Assembly (NCBI RefSeq): GCF_020529025.1
Contig: NZ_JACNMM010000015.1
Span: forward strand, 31,937 to 95,936
DNA length: 64,000 bases
Reading direction: 5' to 3'
From: Oceaniglobus trochenteri
Lineage (GTDB): Bacteria; Pseudomonadota; Alphaproteobacteria; Rhodobacterales; Rhodobacteraceae
Shown: piece by piece, positions 34,695 to 43,314 of the stretch
Position numbering within the stretch: position 1 is the first letter of the stretch
Layout: each line of letters opens with the position of its first letter
The notes under the pieces: generated by a model
Told to the model about the DNA's origin: nothing
The model's input: the letters and a program-made list of their open reading frames with translations, nothing else
The model's database searches: none
Translations under genes and position numbers: made by a program

Positions 34695-35378
34695 ATGATT
34701 GAGCTAAAGAACGTGTCCAAGACCTTCACTCTTCACAATCAGGGCAGTGCGGTGATCGAGGTCATCAGCGGCGTGTCCTTTGCCATTGCGCCGGGCGAAT
34801 GCGTCGCGCTGACCGGAGCTTCGGGCGCGGGAAAATCGACCCTGATGCGCATGATCTACGGCAATTACCTGACGCAATCCGGATCCATCCATATCGGTGA
34901 TCTGGACATCGTTCAGGCCGAGCCGCGCGAGGTCATAGCGCTGCGCCGCGAGGTGCTGGGCTATGTCAGCCAGTTTCTGCGTGTCGTCCCGCGTGTCCCA
35001 ACGCGCGATGTCGTCGCCGACCCGCTTCGGGCTTTGGGCGTTTCCGCAGAAGAGGCACAAGCACGGGCGCGGCACCTGCTCGGTCAGCTCAATATTCCCG
35101 AAAGGCTCTGGTCGCTGTCCCCCACGACCTTCTCGGGCGGGGAACAGCAGCGTGTGAACATCGCACGGGGATTTGCCCATGAATATCCGGCCTTGCTTTT
35201 GGATGAGCCCACGGCAAGCCTGGACGCCGCCAACCGCGAAGTCGTGTTGTCCCTGATCGAAGAAGCCAAGGCGCGCGGAGCAGCCATAGTAGGGATCTTC
35301 CACGACGAGGCCGCCCGCGATCGTGTCTGTGATCGTCAGGTTGATGTCAGCGCCTTCACGCCCGGACTGGCCGCATGA
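34695..35378 (+). CDS. phnL: C-P lyase ABC-type subunit PhnL
   Basis: This 227-residue ATPase resembles LolD-type proteins but belongs to the phn operon. Walker A is [16 protein letters not shown], the signature is FSGGEQQRVNIARG, Walker B is LLLDEPTASLD, and the switch is VGIFHDEA. PhnL is needed for triphosphate-ribose coupling with PhnGHI. It ends in a 4-nt overlap with phnN. The protein is somewhat shorter at the C-terminus than PhnK, as usual. Confidence 0.94.
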   Translation: MIELKNVSKTFTLHNQGSAVIEVISGVSFAIAPGECVALTGASGAGKSTLMRMIYGNYLTQSGSIHIGDLDIVQAEPREVIALRREVLGYVSQFLRVVPRVPTRDVVADPLRALGVSAEEAQARARHLLGQLNIPERLWSLSPTTFSGGEQQRVNIARGFAHEYPALLLDEPTASLDAANREVVLSLIEEAKARGAAIVGIFHDEAARDRVCDRQVDVSAFTPGLAA

Positions 35379-35920
35379 CAGCCGGGCGCCTCATCGCAGT
35401 CGTTGGCCCGTCGGGCGTGGGCAAGGACAGCGTGATGCGGGGTATTGCCGAGGTCACGCCCAATATTCACCTGGTCCGGCGCGTCATCACGCGCGCGCCG
35501 GGCCTTGGCGGCGAGGACTACGACGCCGTTTCAATTCCGCAGTTCCAAGGCATGGCACAGAACGGCACATTTGTCGTCCATTGGGGCGCGCATGGCCTTT
35601 TTTATGGCATCCCGCAAACGGTCAGATACCAATTGAACAAAGGCACGGACTGTCTTGCCAATTTTTCGCGCAAAGCCCTTCAAGCCGGCGCTGATGCCTT
35701 TCCCAACTTTTTGGTTCTGAACATAACCGCCAGCGCCGAGACCTTGGCGACGCGTCTGGCCGACCGCGGACGGGAATCCGAAGCCGAGATCGCGAGCCGT
35801 CTGGCGAAGGCCGACAAGCCTCTGCCAGACGGACTTGACGTCATTCATCTGTGCAACGATGGACCTCTGGAAAACACGGTCGCCCGCGCCGTCGCCCAGC
35901 TTCAGCCGGCGAGCGTGTAG
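35375..35920 (+). CDS. phnN: Ribose 1,5-bisphosphokinase
   Basis: A 181-residue P-loop kinase of the guanylate-kinase fold that phosphorylates ribose 1,5-bisphosphate to PRPP, the last step of C-P lyase recycling. The P-loop is GPSGVGKDS at residues 11-19, followed by RRVITRAPGLGGEDYDAVS. It comes after phnL with a 4-nt overlap and converges on the DUF1045 gene, whose 3' end overlaps it by 19 bases. No phnP or phnO gene of the E. coli type is present nearby. Confidence 0.92.
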   Translation: MTAGRLIAVVGPSGVGKDSVMRGIAEVTPNIHLVRRVITRAPGLGGEDYDAVSIPQFQGMAQNGTFVVHWGAHGLFYGIPQTVRYQLNKGTDCLANFSRKALQAGADAFPNFLVLNITASAETLATRLADRGRESEAEIASRLAKADKPLPDGLDVIHLCNDGPLENTVARAVAQLQPASV

Positions 35921-36573
35921 CGGTGGATCAGTTCGAACAGTCCGTCATCCCTTTCGCCGCACAACGCGATCTGATCGACGGTGAACGGCGTGGGCAATGC
36001 GGGCAAGTTCCCTTGGATTGTCTCCAACCATGCGCCGCGGGTCTCCAGCGGCAATTTGCCCGTCAGCGTCAGGTGAAACCGGAACTCCTCCATGACGTAT
36101 GGATAGCCCCATTCCATCAACAGCGCATCTTGCCGCGCGGTCAGTCCAGACTTGCGTCTGCGGGCAATCTCATAGGTGTCGGGTTCTGCACGGAAGCCAT
36201 CAAGCTCGCGCACGCAGGCGTACGCAACCCGCCTCAGCGCGTCGGTCGGCCCAAAGGGCGTGAGTGCAATGAGATTGCCAAGCATCATTGGCGCCAGCCC
36301 GTCGCAAACCGCCGGAGCGAGAGAGGCTGCCATTCGTTCCGCGGCGCGTTCCAACTCTGTCAAACTGCGCCCGGCACGCATCCGGAAAGGTGGCTTGAGC
36401 GTCCCGTGAAACCCGTATTTGCGCGGTGTCACGGTTATGTCACCCAAACCGCGCAATCTGGGCTGCGCCGCCATGCGCGCGCGCGAAATGTCCCAACCCA
36501 GCCAGGACGCACCAAACTGTGCCAAATCACCTTCGGGCGGCACATAGTAAATCGCAAATCGAGAGTATGACAT
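35902..36573 (-). CDS. DUF1045 phosphonate-associated protein, 2H phosphoesterase-like
   Basis: A 223-residue protein of the DUF1045 family, found almost only in phn clusters (TIGR03223-type). Two conserved histidine motifs are present: GFHGTLKPPF (HxT) at about residues 57-66 and FRFHLTLTGKL (HxT) in the C-terminal half, the pattern of 2H phosphoesterases that open cyclic phosphates. Without phnP in this cluster, it is a good candidate for hydrolysis of 5-phosphoribosyl-1,2-cyclic phosphate; that is inference. AAAGGGG precedes the ATG at 36573. Its start codon overlaps that of the longest phnM frame on the opposite strand. Confidence 0.85.
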   Translation of the reverse strand: MSYSRFAIYYVPPEGDLAQFGASWLGWDISRARMAAQPRLRGLGDITVTPRKYGFHGTLKPPFRMRAGRSLTELERAAERMAASLAPAVCDGLAPMMLGNLIALTPFGPTDALRRVAYACVRELDGFRAEPDTYEIARRRKSGLTARQDALLMEWGYPYVMEEFRFHLTLTGKLPLETRGAWLETIQGNLPALPTPFTVDQIALCGERDDGLFELIHRYTLAG

Positions 36574-37765
36574 GAATTCCCCTTTCTTCGCGCAGTCATT
36601 GGCAAAAACATGTGACACCGACGTGTCAAATGATCTGTGCCTTGCAAATGCAAAGCTCGTTCTGGCCGATCGCGTTCTGCATGGTGCCATTACCATCGAG
36701 AATGGTGTCATCACAGAGATCACGGAAGGCGATGGCTTGCCGACCGGCGCGCTGGATTGTGGCGGCGACCTGGTGCTGCCGGGCCTCGTCGAGCTTCATA
36801 CCGACAATGTCGAACGTCACATTGAGCCTCGCCCCGAGGTGGATTGGCCACATCTTCCTGCCCTTCTGGCACATGACGCCGAGCTGGCCTCGACCGGGAT
36901 AACGACCGTCTTCGATGCCATGCGGGTCGGTTCGATCCACTCTGGCAAGGGGCGATATATCGATTACGCCCGCAAACTGGCAGATGAACTGCTTGCTGCC
37001 CGCGCCGAAGGCATGTTCAAGATCAGCCACTTCCTCCACCTGCGCGCCGAAATCTGCTCAGAAACCTTGCTTGAAGAGCTGGCCGCCTTTGGCCCAGAGG
37101 ATCGCGTCGGAATCGTAAGCCTGATGGATCACACCCCCGGACAGAGGCAATTCCGCGACCTGACGGCGCTGAAGACCTATGTCGCCAAAAAACGCGGAAT
37201 GAACGAAGCTGAATTTGCAGACCATGTGCAGAACCTGCTGAGCCTGCAAGAGCGCTTTGGCGCCAGACATGAAGCAGGCGCCGTCGCGGAATCGGTTCGG
37301 CTGGGTGCGGTACTGGCAAGCCATGATGATACAACGGCAGACCACGTCGCAACGTCAGCCAGGAACGGTGTCGGTTTTGCCGAGTTCCCCACCACCATCG
37401 AAGCTGCCGAGGCATGTCGAAGCCACGGGATCGCCGTGATGATGGGGGCGCCGAATCTGATCCGCGGCGGGTCACACTCGGGTAACGTCGCGGCCGAGGA
37501 CCTGGCAAGACAGGATCTTCTCGACATCGTCTCTTCTGATTATGTGCCTTCGGCGCTGCTCTTGTCCGCGTTCCGCCTTGCAGATGTCTGGGATGACCTG
37601 CCCCGCGCGGTCGCTTCGGTCACACGCAATCCGGCCCGCGCTGCGCGCTTGAATGATCGTGGAACGCTCCGGCCCGGGATGCGGGGGGATGTGCTGCAGG
37701 TGCGTCAGGCGGGACGAGCGCCGCTGCTGCGTGGAGTCTGGAGCCAGGGCCGAAAGATTGGTTGA
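36572..37765 (+). CDS. phnM: Phosphonate metabolism hydrolase (RPnTP diphosphatase)
   Basis: PhnM removes diphosphate from ribose-1-phosphonate-5-triphosphate before C-P cleavage. The amidohydrolase fold shows PGLVELHTDNVERHIEPRP with the metal-binding HTD, KISHFLHLRAEICS, VSLMDHTPGQRQF, LASHDDTTADHV, and RGGSHSGNVAA near the end. The first ATG (36572) gives 397 residues, but homologous sequence starts at about residue 18; a GTG at 36623 gives 380 residues with a family-like MSNDLCLANAKLVL. Neither has a strong ribosome site. The gene is divergent from DUF1045 and ends the phn locus. Confidence 0.92.
   Translation: MNSPFFAQSLAKTCDTDVSNDLCLANAKLVLADRVLHGAITIENGVITEITEGDGLPTGALDCGGDLVLPGLVELHTDNVERHIEPRPEVDWPHLPALLAHDAELASTGITTVFDAMRVGSIHSGKGRYIDYARKLADELLAARAEGMFKISHFLHLRAEICSETLLEELAAFGPEDRVGIVSLMDHTPGQRQFRDLTALKTYVAKKRGMNEAEFADHVQNLLSLQERFGARHEAGAVAESVRLGAVLASHDDTTADHVATSARNGVGFAEFPTTIEAAEACRSHGIAVMMGAPNLIRGGSHSGNVAAEDLARQDLLDIVSSDYVPSALLLSAFRLADVWDDLPRAVASVTRNPARAARLNDRGTLRPGMRGDVLQVRQAGRAPLLRGVWSQGRKIG
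36613..36628. promoter_or_regulatory. Palindrome in the DUF1045/phnM divergent start region
   Basis: TGACAC-CGAC-GTGTCA is a perfect inverted repeat with 6-bp arms, overlapping the GTG start candidate of phnM (36623). Read on the minus strand it contains TTGACA, which could be a -35 box for DUF1045, and GTGTCAC, which resembles a Pho-box half site. Its position argues for a shared regulator of the two divergent genes. Confidence 0.45.
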
Positions 37766-37860
37766 GCGGATTATCCGGGCGGGCACAATTTTCCTCCAGC
37801 CCGGTTTCGCTTCGGCACCGGCAAGCATCTGCCGCACGTGAGAAAACCCGCCGCGACGTG

Positions 37861-38110
37861 CCCAGGTCGAAAAGAAATTCACCGGCCCTCCGGCTTCATC
37901 CCAGCCTGTCCGACCTTTACCGGGCCAAGATCCGCAACCAGTCCTCCGCCCTGCAGGACCCTGGCCTCAAGATGGAAGCGGCAGAAGCGCTGCGTGGGCT
38001 GATTTCCGAGGTTCGGATGGGTCCAGACGAAAACGCGCCAAACGGTCACCACATTGAACTTTCCGGGGAAGTGGCAGGTATTCTGGCATTGGGAGGGGCA
38101 AAACGACTCG
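37861..38110 (+). pseudogene. C-terminal remnant of a site-specific serine recombinase
   Basis: The + frame encodes LHPSLSDLYRAKIRNQSSAL, EAAEALRGLISEVRM and ELSGEVAGILALGGAKR, which match the C-terminal coiled-coil/zinc-ribbon end of large serine recombinases. The N-terminal catalytic domain and DNA-binding part are missing, and the sequence left of 37861 is not recognisable. A frame change follows: a second frame downstream reads SVTMVAGARF at 38136-38165, a common tail of such recombinases. It is dead, and marks past integration between the phn locus and the catabolic block. Confidence 0.7.
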
Positions 38111-38138
38111 GCCCGCGCAAATTGCACGGGCCGAGTCG
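38104..38138. repeat. 12-bp perfect inverted repeat in recombinase remnant
   Basis: CGACTCGGCCCG and CGGGCCGAGTCG are separated by 11 bases. The stem is GC-rich, and no T-run follows. It may be a terminator copied with the element or part of an attachment structure. Confidence 0.5.
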
Positions 38139-38145
38139 GTTACGA

Positions 38146-38168
38146 TGGTTGCGGGAGCTCGATTCCAG
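38146..38168 (-). repeat. tRNA-3'-end-like sequence, possible attachment-site remnant
   Basis: TGGTTGCGGGAGCTCGATTC reads, on the minus strand, like the last bases of a tRNA (T-arm fragment, acceptor GCAA and CCA). Serine and tyrosine recombinases often end inside such a sequence. The rest of a tRNA is not present to the right, so this may be only a leftover att half. Confidence 0.35.
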
Positions 38169-38329
38169 AAATACTTGCCTTTGTATTCCACGCCTAGGAT
38201 CGATCACGATCACTACGCAGCATCTTAGCTAGTTTCTGGCACGAGGGGCGGATTTCGTTGAAAAAGTCGGCCTGAGAATGCGTTTTGAGCTGCCCTCAGG
38301 CTCGGGTTTCGCCGTTTGGTTCGGACAAT

Positions 38330-38753
38330 GGTGTTGTTGCAGAACTCCTACCGTGAAGGATTCACATCACGAATCCATGCGGTTAGACGAGCGGCATGAG
38401 CAAGCCCAAGCCCGCCCGCTACCGCACTACGAACTGGTCCACCTACAACGATGCGCTCAGGAAGCGCGGGTAACTGCTGATCTGGCTGGACAAGGAGATG
38501 ACCTGGCACGCGCCGCATGAGGGACGCCCGGGGCGCCCGCCGGTCTTTTCGAATGCCGCGATCCAGTTTTGCCTATCGATCAAGGTTCTGTTCAAGTTGC
38601 CGCTCAGGCAGACAGCCGGGATGGTCGCGAGCCTCCTGCGCTTGGCCGGGCTGGACTGGCCCGTTCCGGACTACTCGGCGCTGTGCCGCAGACAGAAGAC
38701 GCTCAAGGTGCAGACCCCCTATCGCCGCGCCGGCGGGCCGCTGAACCTGCTGG
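38330..38753 (+). mobile_element. IS5-family element fragment (5' part, left inverted repeat)
   Basis: The segment starts with GGTGTTGTTGCAGAACT, nearly the same as the terminal repeats of the next element. It then encodes an IS5-type transposase N-terminus from the ATG at 38396: ARYRTTNWSTYNDALRKRG, followed by a TAA at 38471-38473 and continuing FSNAAIQFCLSIKVLFKLPL and YRRAGGPLNLL. The DDE catalytic part is missing because the element is cut at 38754 by the second IS. The stop codon and the loss of the 3' half make it non-functional. Confidence 0.8.
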
Positions 38754-39672
38754 GGCATTGTTGCAGAACTCAATCCTGGGGCGTGTCCGCCCCTTACCCC
38801 GCTGACGTCAGGCGACGCGAATAGTCTCAGCGGTGCCGAGTGCTTTGAAGCGGTTCATGAGTGCGATGCGGTTGTGGATTTCGGCGGACTGGCGTTCGCG
38901 GTCTCTTGCCATCATGCGCTCGTCGAAGGATTTCAGGCAGCGCATCTTCGCCTCGATTCGGCTGCGGGCGTGGTATCCCGTCCAGCGTTTCCAGGAAGCC
39001 CTGCCGTAATATCGCGTTGCGCGCAGGGTTTCGTATCGGGGGCGTGCCGACGGGCTGTCAACCTGCCATAACCGCCCGTTCTTGCGGATCGGAATGGCCT
39101 AACGCGCGAGGATGGCGGTGTGACAGCGGCGCGTGTCGTCGGCGCAGTCGGCAGTTGCGGTGCCGATCTGCTCGTCTTCCGGGACTTGTCCAAGGAGGTC
39201 TGGTAACACGGAATTGTCGCCATCACCAAGGAACTTGATCCCGGTGCTGTCCACGAGCAGGTTCAGCGGGCCATCTGCGCGGCGATAGGGAACCTGCATG
39301 GCCCGGATCTTTTGCCTGCGGCACAGCGTCGAGAAATCCGGCACAGTCCAGTCCCACTAACTTTAGCAGGCGCACTACCATCTCGGAAGCCTGGCGCAAC
39401 GGCAGCTTGAAAAGGATCGTGATAGACAGGCAGAATTGGATGGCGGCATCGGAAATTACTGCTGACGGCCCGGGCCGACCGTAACGCGGCGCGAAGCAGA
39501 TCATGGCCCTGTCGACCCAGATCACGAGCGCCCCCCGCTTCCGAAGCGATGCGTTGTAGCTGGACCAGTTCGTCGTGCGATAGCGGGCGGGAGGTGGTTT
39601 GCTCATGCAGCCCCTCTGACCGCAAGGATTCACGAAGTGAATCCTTCAAGGCGATAGTTCTGCAACAACGCC
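38754..39672 (-). mobile_element. IS5-family insertion sequence, complete ends, decayed transposase
   Basis: The ends GGCATTGTTGCAGAACT (38754-38770) and AGTTCTGCAACAACGCC (39656-39672) are 17-bp terminal inverted repeats with one mismatch, defining a 919-bp element in opposite orientation to the fragment on its left. Next to the right end is a perfect subterminal hairpin, AAGGATTCAC-GAA-GTGAATCCTT (39624-39646), as in related IS5 elements. No clear target duplication is seen, so it may have joined the fragment by recombination rather than by simple insertion. Confidence 0.85.
38808..39606 (-). pseudogene. IS5-family transposase, disrupted
   Basis: Reading from 39606 the frame gives ARYRTTNWSSYNASLRKRG and LSITILFKLPLRQASEMVVR; it then shifts, and the next frame supplies STLCRRQKIRAMQ and NLLVDSTGIKFLGDGD (DDE first Asp). 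A TAG follows ILAR near 39100. The final part, including YHARSRIEAKMRCLKSFDER, the Glu motif of the DDE triad, continues to a TGA at 38808-38810. At least one frameshift and one stop make it inactive. Confidence 0.85.
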
Positions 39673-40322
39673 CCTTGAACCCCCAGTACAGCGCGAAAGC
39701 ATGCAGCTTCGGATTGACCACCACCTCGCGCGAGTCCGGGTCATGGTGCTGGATCAGCGCCCGGGCATTGTCGAGCAACACCTCCTCGGGCACGCCACCG
39801 AAAGGCACGGAAGCGGCTCTCCATACCGTCGAACCAGTGCGCCTAGCGTTCGCCCCGGAAAGCTCGGGCGTACAGCCTGCGGGAATAGCCGAGCGTGGCA
39901 ACGAAGAAGAACACCTTCTCCATCTGGTCCCCGATCGCGACACGCCGCTCTCCGAAGTCGATTTGCAGCTGCTGTCCCGGTCGCATCTCGAAGCGCACCG
40001 TCGCGCGGGGCTCGGCGCGCAGCTCCTGGCGCAGGTGGGCGCCCGCGCGCTCGACCGTGCGCAGGCTCACCGCGATCCGGAGCTCCGCCGCAGGTTCCTG
40101 CCGAACCACATCGGCATTCCCAGCATGGCGACGGAACCGCTCCTCAAGCCATGCCTCATGACCATCGAGCGCTCGAGGCCGCTGGGCCTTCGCGGCGCAC
40201 CAGCTGCCCTCCGCCAGCCATCGCTTCACCGTGTTCCGGAGAGCACCCCAGTTCGGCCGCGATCCGCTTGATCCCCCAACCGCCCATTCAAGAAGATGGC
40301 ATGCGTACCGCGACAGGCCCAA
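39673..40322 (-). pseudogene. IS21-family IstA transposase remnant
   Basis: Minus-strand frames encode IstA pieces: NTVKRWLAEGSW (helix-turn-helix region), RPGQQLQIDFGE and KVFFFVATLGYSR (start of the integrase core), then in another frame PEEVLLDNARALIQHHDPD and the segment NPKLHAFALYWGFKG, which stops exactly at the IS5 right end. At least one frame change near 39843 and loss of the C-terminus and of istB show that it is broken. Confidence 0.8.
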
Positions 40323-40405
40323 TGGCCTGTCCCGGCATTTTTGACGCGCTTTGCAACAACGGCTTTCCGATAGATCGGCCTTATCAGACAGGTCGCACGT
40401 CCGCG

Positions 40406-41656
40406 TCAGCTCTGACTGACCGCGTTCATCACACCGACATCGTCACGCACCGCACGGCCGGCCTGGATCACCGTCACCACCTTGTTGTCGTGTTGACCGA
40501 AACAGGACAGATCCTCCAACGGGTTCGCGTCGACCACGAGAAGGTCGGCATGGGCACCTTCGGCGATCTGACCCACAAGGCCTTCCATGCGCACTACCTT
40601 GGCGTTGTTGATCGTGGCGTGGCGCAGCGCTTCGGCGGGGCCGCAAACCTCTTGGTGGATCTGAAGACCGTCGCCCTGATACCGCTTGGGCGACCAGCAG
40701 AGATCGGTGCCATAGCCGATGTTCACGCCCGCCTTCTGCGCCACCTTGAGCGATTCAAGGCCCGATTCCAGTACTTCATCGTTCTTTTCGGCGTTCTCGT
40801 CGCTCCACCCAAAGCTTTTGCCGTATCTGCCATCGGCCTGATAGGTGATCAGCGTCGGAACCAGATGCGCGCCTTTTTCGGCCATCAGGGCCGCGCTTTT
40901 GTCCGAAAGGAAGTTGCCGTGTTCGATCGACCGCACGCCCGCCGTCACCGCCCGGTGAATGCCGATATCGGAATAGACATGCGACAGCACATAGCGCCCG
41001 CAGCGTTCAGTTTCATCGACGATGGCGTAAAGCTCTTCCATCGAATATTGTGGATGGATTAACTTGTCGCCCGGCGAAGACACCCCGCCGCCCGCCATGA
41101 TCTTGATCTGATCCACCCCTTGCCGCGCGTTCTCGCGCACCGCCTTGCGCACCTCGTCCACGCCATCCGCGATGATGGAAATCCCGCCCAGGTCGGACGA
41201 ACAATGGCAGGTGTCGGCCCGCCCCCGATGATCGCCGTGCCCGCCGGTCTGCGACAGGATGCGCCCCGACACGAACAGGCGCGGCCCGGAGAATTCGCCC
41301 TTCTCCAACGCGCTACGATGCCCCTGATCGGCGCCCCCGGCATCACGCACGGTGGTGAAGCCGCGCATCAGCATCCCGTGCAGATGGTTGCCCGCCCGCG
41401 CGGTCAATTCCGAAGGCAGAACAGATTTGCCATCGTTGAACTGACCGATGAAGCAATGGGCGTGGCAATCCAGAAGGCCCGGCGACAGATATCGCCCATC
41501 AAGCGACACGCGCGCGATGTCGCCGTCCAACTCGCCCTCGGGAACAATTGCCTTGATCCGCCCGTTGCTGACCACCACAGCCCGTCCGGTCAGGATCTCG
41601 CCCCCCACCACATCGACGATGTGGGCATCGGTCAGGGCATAAACTTTCTGTGTCAT
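40406..41656 (-). CDS. Metal-dependent amidohydrolase (imidazolonepropionase/prolidase-like)
   Basis: The 416-residue enzyme has the amidohydrolase TIM barrel with PGLLDCHAHCF (H65, H67), a metal-bridging lysine in QIKIMAGGGVSSP, histidines in YVLSHVYSD and SIEHGNF, and an aspartate in IGYGTDLCW. This branch includes Xaa-Pro dipeptidases and cyclic-imide hydrolases. It is the last gene of the minus-strand operon, overlapping hyuB by 4 nt, and lies 83 bp from the IS21 remnant. In context it probably hydrolyses a cyclic amide or dipeptide released by or fed to HyuAB. Exact substrate unknown. Confidence 0.85.
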   Translation of the reverse strand: MTQKVYALTDAHIVDVVGGEILTGRAVVVSNGRIKAIVPEGELDGDIARVSLDGRYLSPGLLDCHAHCFIGQFNDGKSVLPSELTARAGNHLHGMLMRGFTTVRDAGGADQGHRSALEKGEFSGPRLFVSGRILSQTGGHGDHRGRADTCHCSSDLGGISIIADGVDEVRKAVRENARQGVDQIKIMAGGGVSSPGDKLIHPQYSMEELYAIVDETERCGRYVLSHVYSDIGIHRAVTAGVRSIEHGNFLSDKSAALMAEKGAHLVPTLITYQADGRYGKSFGWSDENAEKNDEVLESGLESLKVAQKAGVNIGYGTDLCWSPKRYQGDGLQIHQEVCGPAEALRHATINNAKVVRMEGLVGQIAEGAHADLLVVDANPLEDLSCFGQHDNKVVTVIQAGRAVRDDVGVMNAVSQS

Positions 41657-43314
41657 GTGTCGTCCTTTTCATCGGTCTTGCCTTCCGGCAGGACATATCC
41701 GTTTCGCAGATCATATGCATGGGCACCGGAATCGCGTTTGGCCGGATCGCCCCAACCGGCGCCGCCGGCCGAATAATTGGTGAAGGCCTCGCCCTTTTGC
41801 AGAACCTCGCGGTACATCCCCACCTTTTTTTCCTGCGCGGTGCCGGGGCGCAGGACCATATGATTTTTAATCGGCGACGAACCGCCGCCGTACAGCCCCC
41901 AATTGGTGGTCTTCGATTTTTTCTTCATCGAAATCACCTCCATCTCGCCGCGCATATGGGCGCGCCGCCGCACGCCCAAGCCGCCGCGGTACTGTCCGGT
42001 GCCGCCTGATCCTTCGATCAGTTCCAGTTCATCGTGGAAGATGTTGGATTGCCGTTCCAGCACTTCGATGGGCGTGTTGCGCACAGTGCTGGTCGAGGGG
42101 TGTTGCAGCGCCGTCGCCCCGTCGTGGCGGTGCGTGGCGCCCCATCCGATGCCTTCGTTGTTGGACGTCACGAAGGGCTTGCCAGTGCGGTGGTGCCGCC
42201 CCACGGCCATGAACCCCGGTTCGTCCCCACCCGAAGACACCGGCAGCCAGTCGATGGCGGGAGCCAGCGCCTTGGCGATCAGTTCGAACGCCACCATTTT
42301 CGTCCAGGGCATATAGGTCGCTGCCGGATAGACCGCGTGGAACAATGTGCCCGGATCGGCCTTGACCGTCAGGGGCATGTAATTGCCATGGTTGGACGGC
42401 GCATCGGGCGAGGTGAGAAATTTGAAGTACGTCTTGGCCATCGAGATCGTGCCACCGAAGGGCGCGTTGACCGGGCCTTTGACCTGTTTGGACGATCCGT
42501 TGTAGTCGGCGGTGAAGCTGTCTTCGCCAATCGTCACCTCGACCGCCATGCGGATCATGTCGTCGGTGATGCCGTCGTCGTCCAGCCATTCCTCGGCCGA
42601 CCAGGTGCCTTTCGGCAGTTTGGCCAATGACGCCAGCGTCTTTTCATGGGCGTGATCAAAAAACGCTTCAATGGCACCGAATGTCCGTTCCCGCCCGAAG
42701 CGCGCGAAAATCTCGCGCACTGCCGCTTCGCCCGTGCGAAGGCACGCCACCTGGGCGCCGAAATCGCCTGCGATCGCCTCGGGCAGGCGCGAATTGTATT
42801 GCAGGATCTGCCACAGATCCTGATCCAGCACGCCTTCCTTGATGATCCGCAGTCCCGGAACGATCAGTCCTTCCTGGTGAATATCGGTGCTGTCGATCAC
42901 ATAACCCGCATCCTTGGCCCCAAGGTCCAGCCAATGCGCCCGCACGCACAGAAACATGTCGATCCCGTCACCACCCGGCAGGAACACCGGCGACATCAGC
43001 AGGGCATCGGACGCATGGGCCGAGTTCCAATAGGGATAGTTCAACATCACCACATCGCCGGGGCGCAGGGTGGAAAGGTCCAGCTTCTGAATCAGCGTCT
43101 TCAGCGCGTAATCGTTGGCCCCGATGAAGGATGTGATGCCCGCCGCCTCGGCCACCATGCGGCCCTTGCTGTCGGCGATGGAGATGCCGAAATCCAGCAC
43201 TTCGTAGATCACCGCGTTGAAGGCCGTGCGCACCAGGGTGCGGCGCATCTGTTCGGCCGCCGAAAAGAACAGCCCCGATACGATTTCCAGCTCTGCCGCC
43301 TTGCTGACCGTCAT
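41653..43314 (-). CDS. hyuB: Hydantoinase B/5-oxoprolinase beta-type subunit
   Basis: A 553-residue HyuB-family subunit. Recognisable sections are VRTAFNAVIYEVLDFGISIA, PGDVVMLNYPYWNSAHASD, VKGPVNAPFGGTISMAKTYF, ELIEGSGGTGQYRGGLGVRR and the C-terminal YSAGGAGWGDPAKRD. With HyuA it would hydrolyse a cyclic amide (hydantoin, N-methylhydantoin, 5-oxoproline or similar) using ATP. The start overlaps the hyuA stop by 4 nt, and the end overlaps the amidohydrolase by 4 nt. A 2-oxo-ring acetone-carboxylase-like reaction is less likely because no third subunit is present. Confidence 0.88.
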   Translation of the reverse strand: MTVSKAAELEIVSGLFFSAAEQMRRTLVRTAFNAVIYEVLDFGISIADSKGRMVAEAAGITSFIGANDYALKTLIQKLDLSTLRPGDVVMLNYPYWNSAHASDALLMSPVFLPGGDGIDMFLCVRAHWLDLGAKDAGYVIDSTDIHQEGLIVPGLRIIKEGVLDQDLWQILQYNSRLPEAIAGDFGAQVACLRTGEAAVREIFARFGRERTFGAIEAFFDHAHEKTLASLAKLPKGTWSAEEWLDDDGITDDMIRMAVEVTIGEDSFTADYNGSSKQVKGPVNAPFGGTISMAKTYFKFLTSPDAPSNHGNYMPLTVKADPGTLFHAVYPAATYMPWTKMVAFELIAKALAPAIDWLPVSSGGDEPGFMAVGRHHRTGKPFVTSNNEGIGWGATHRHDGATALQHPSTSTVRNTPIEVLERQSNIFHDELELIEGSGGTGQYRGGLGVRRRAHMRGEMEVISMKKKSKTTNWGLYGGGSSPIKNHMVLRPGTAQEKKVGMYREVLQKGEAFTNYSAGGAGWGDPAKRDSGAHAYDLRNGYVLPEGKTDEKDDT

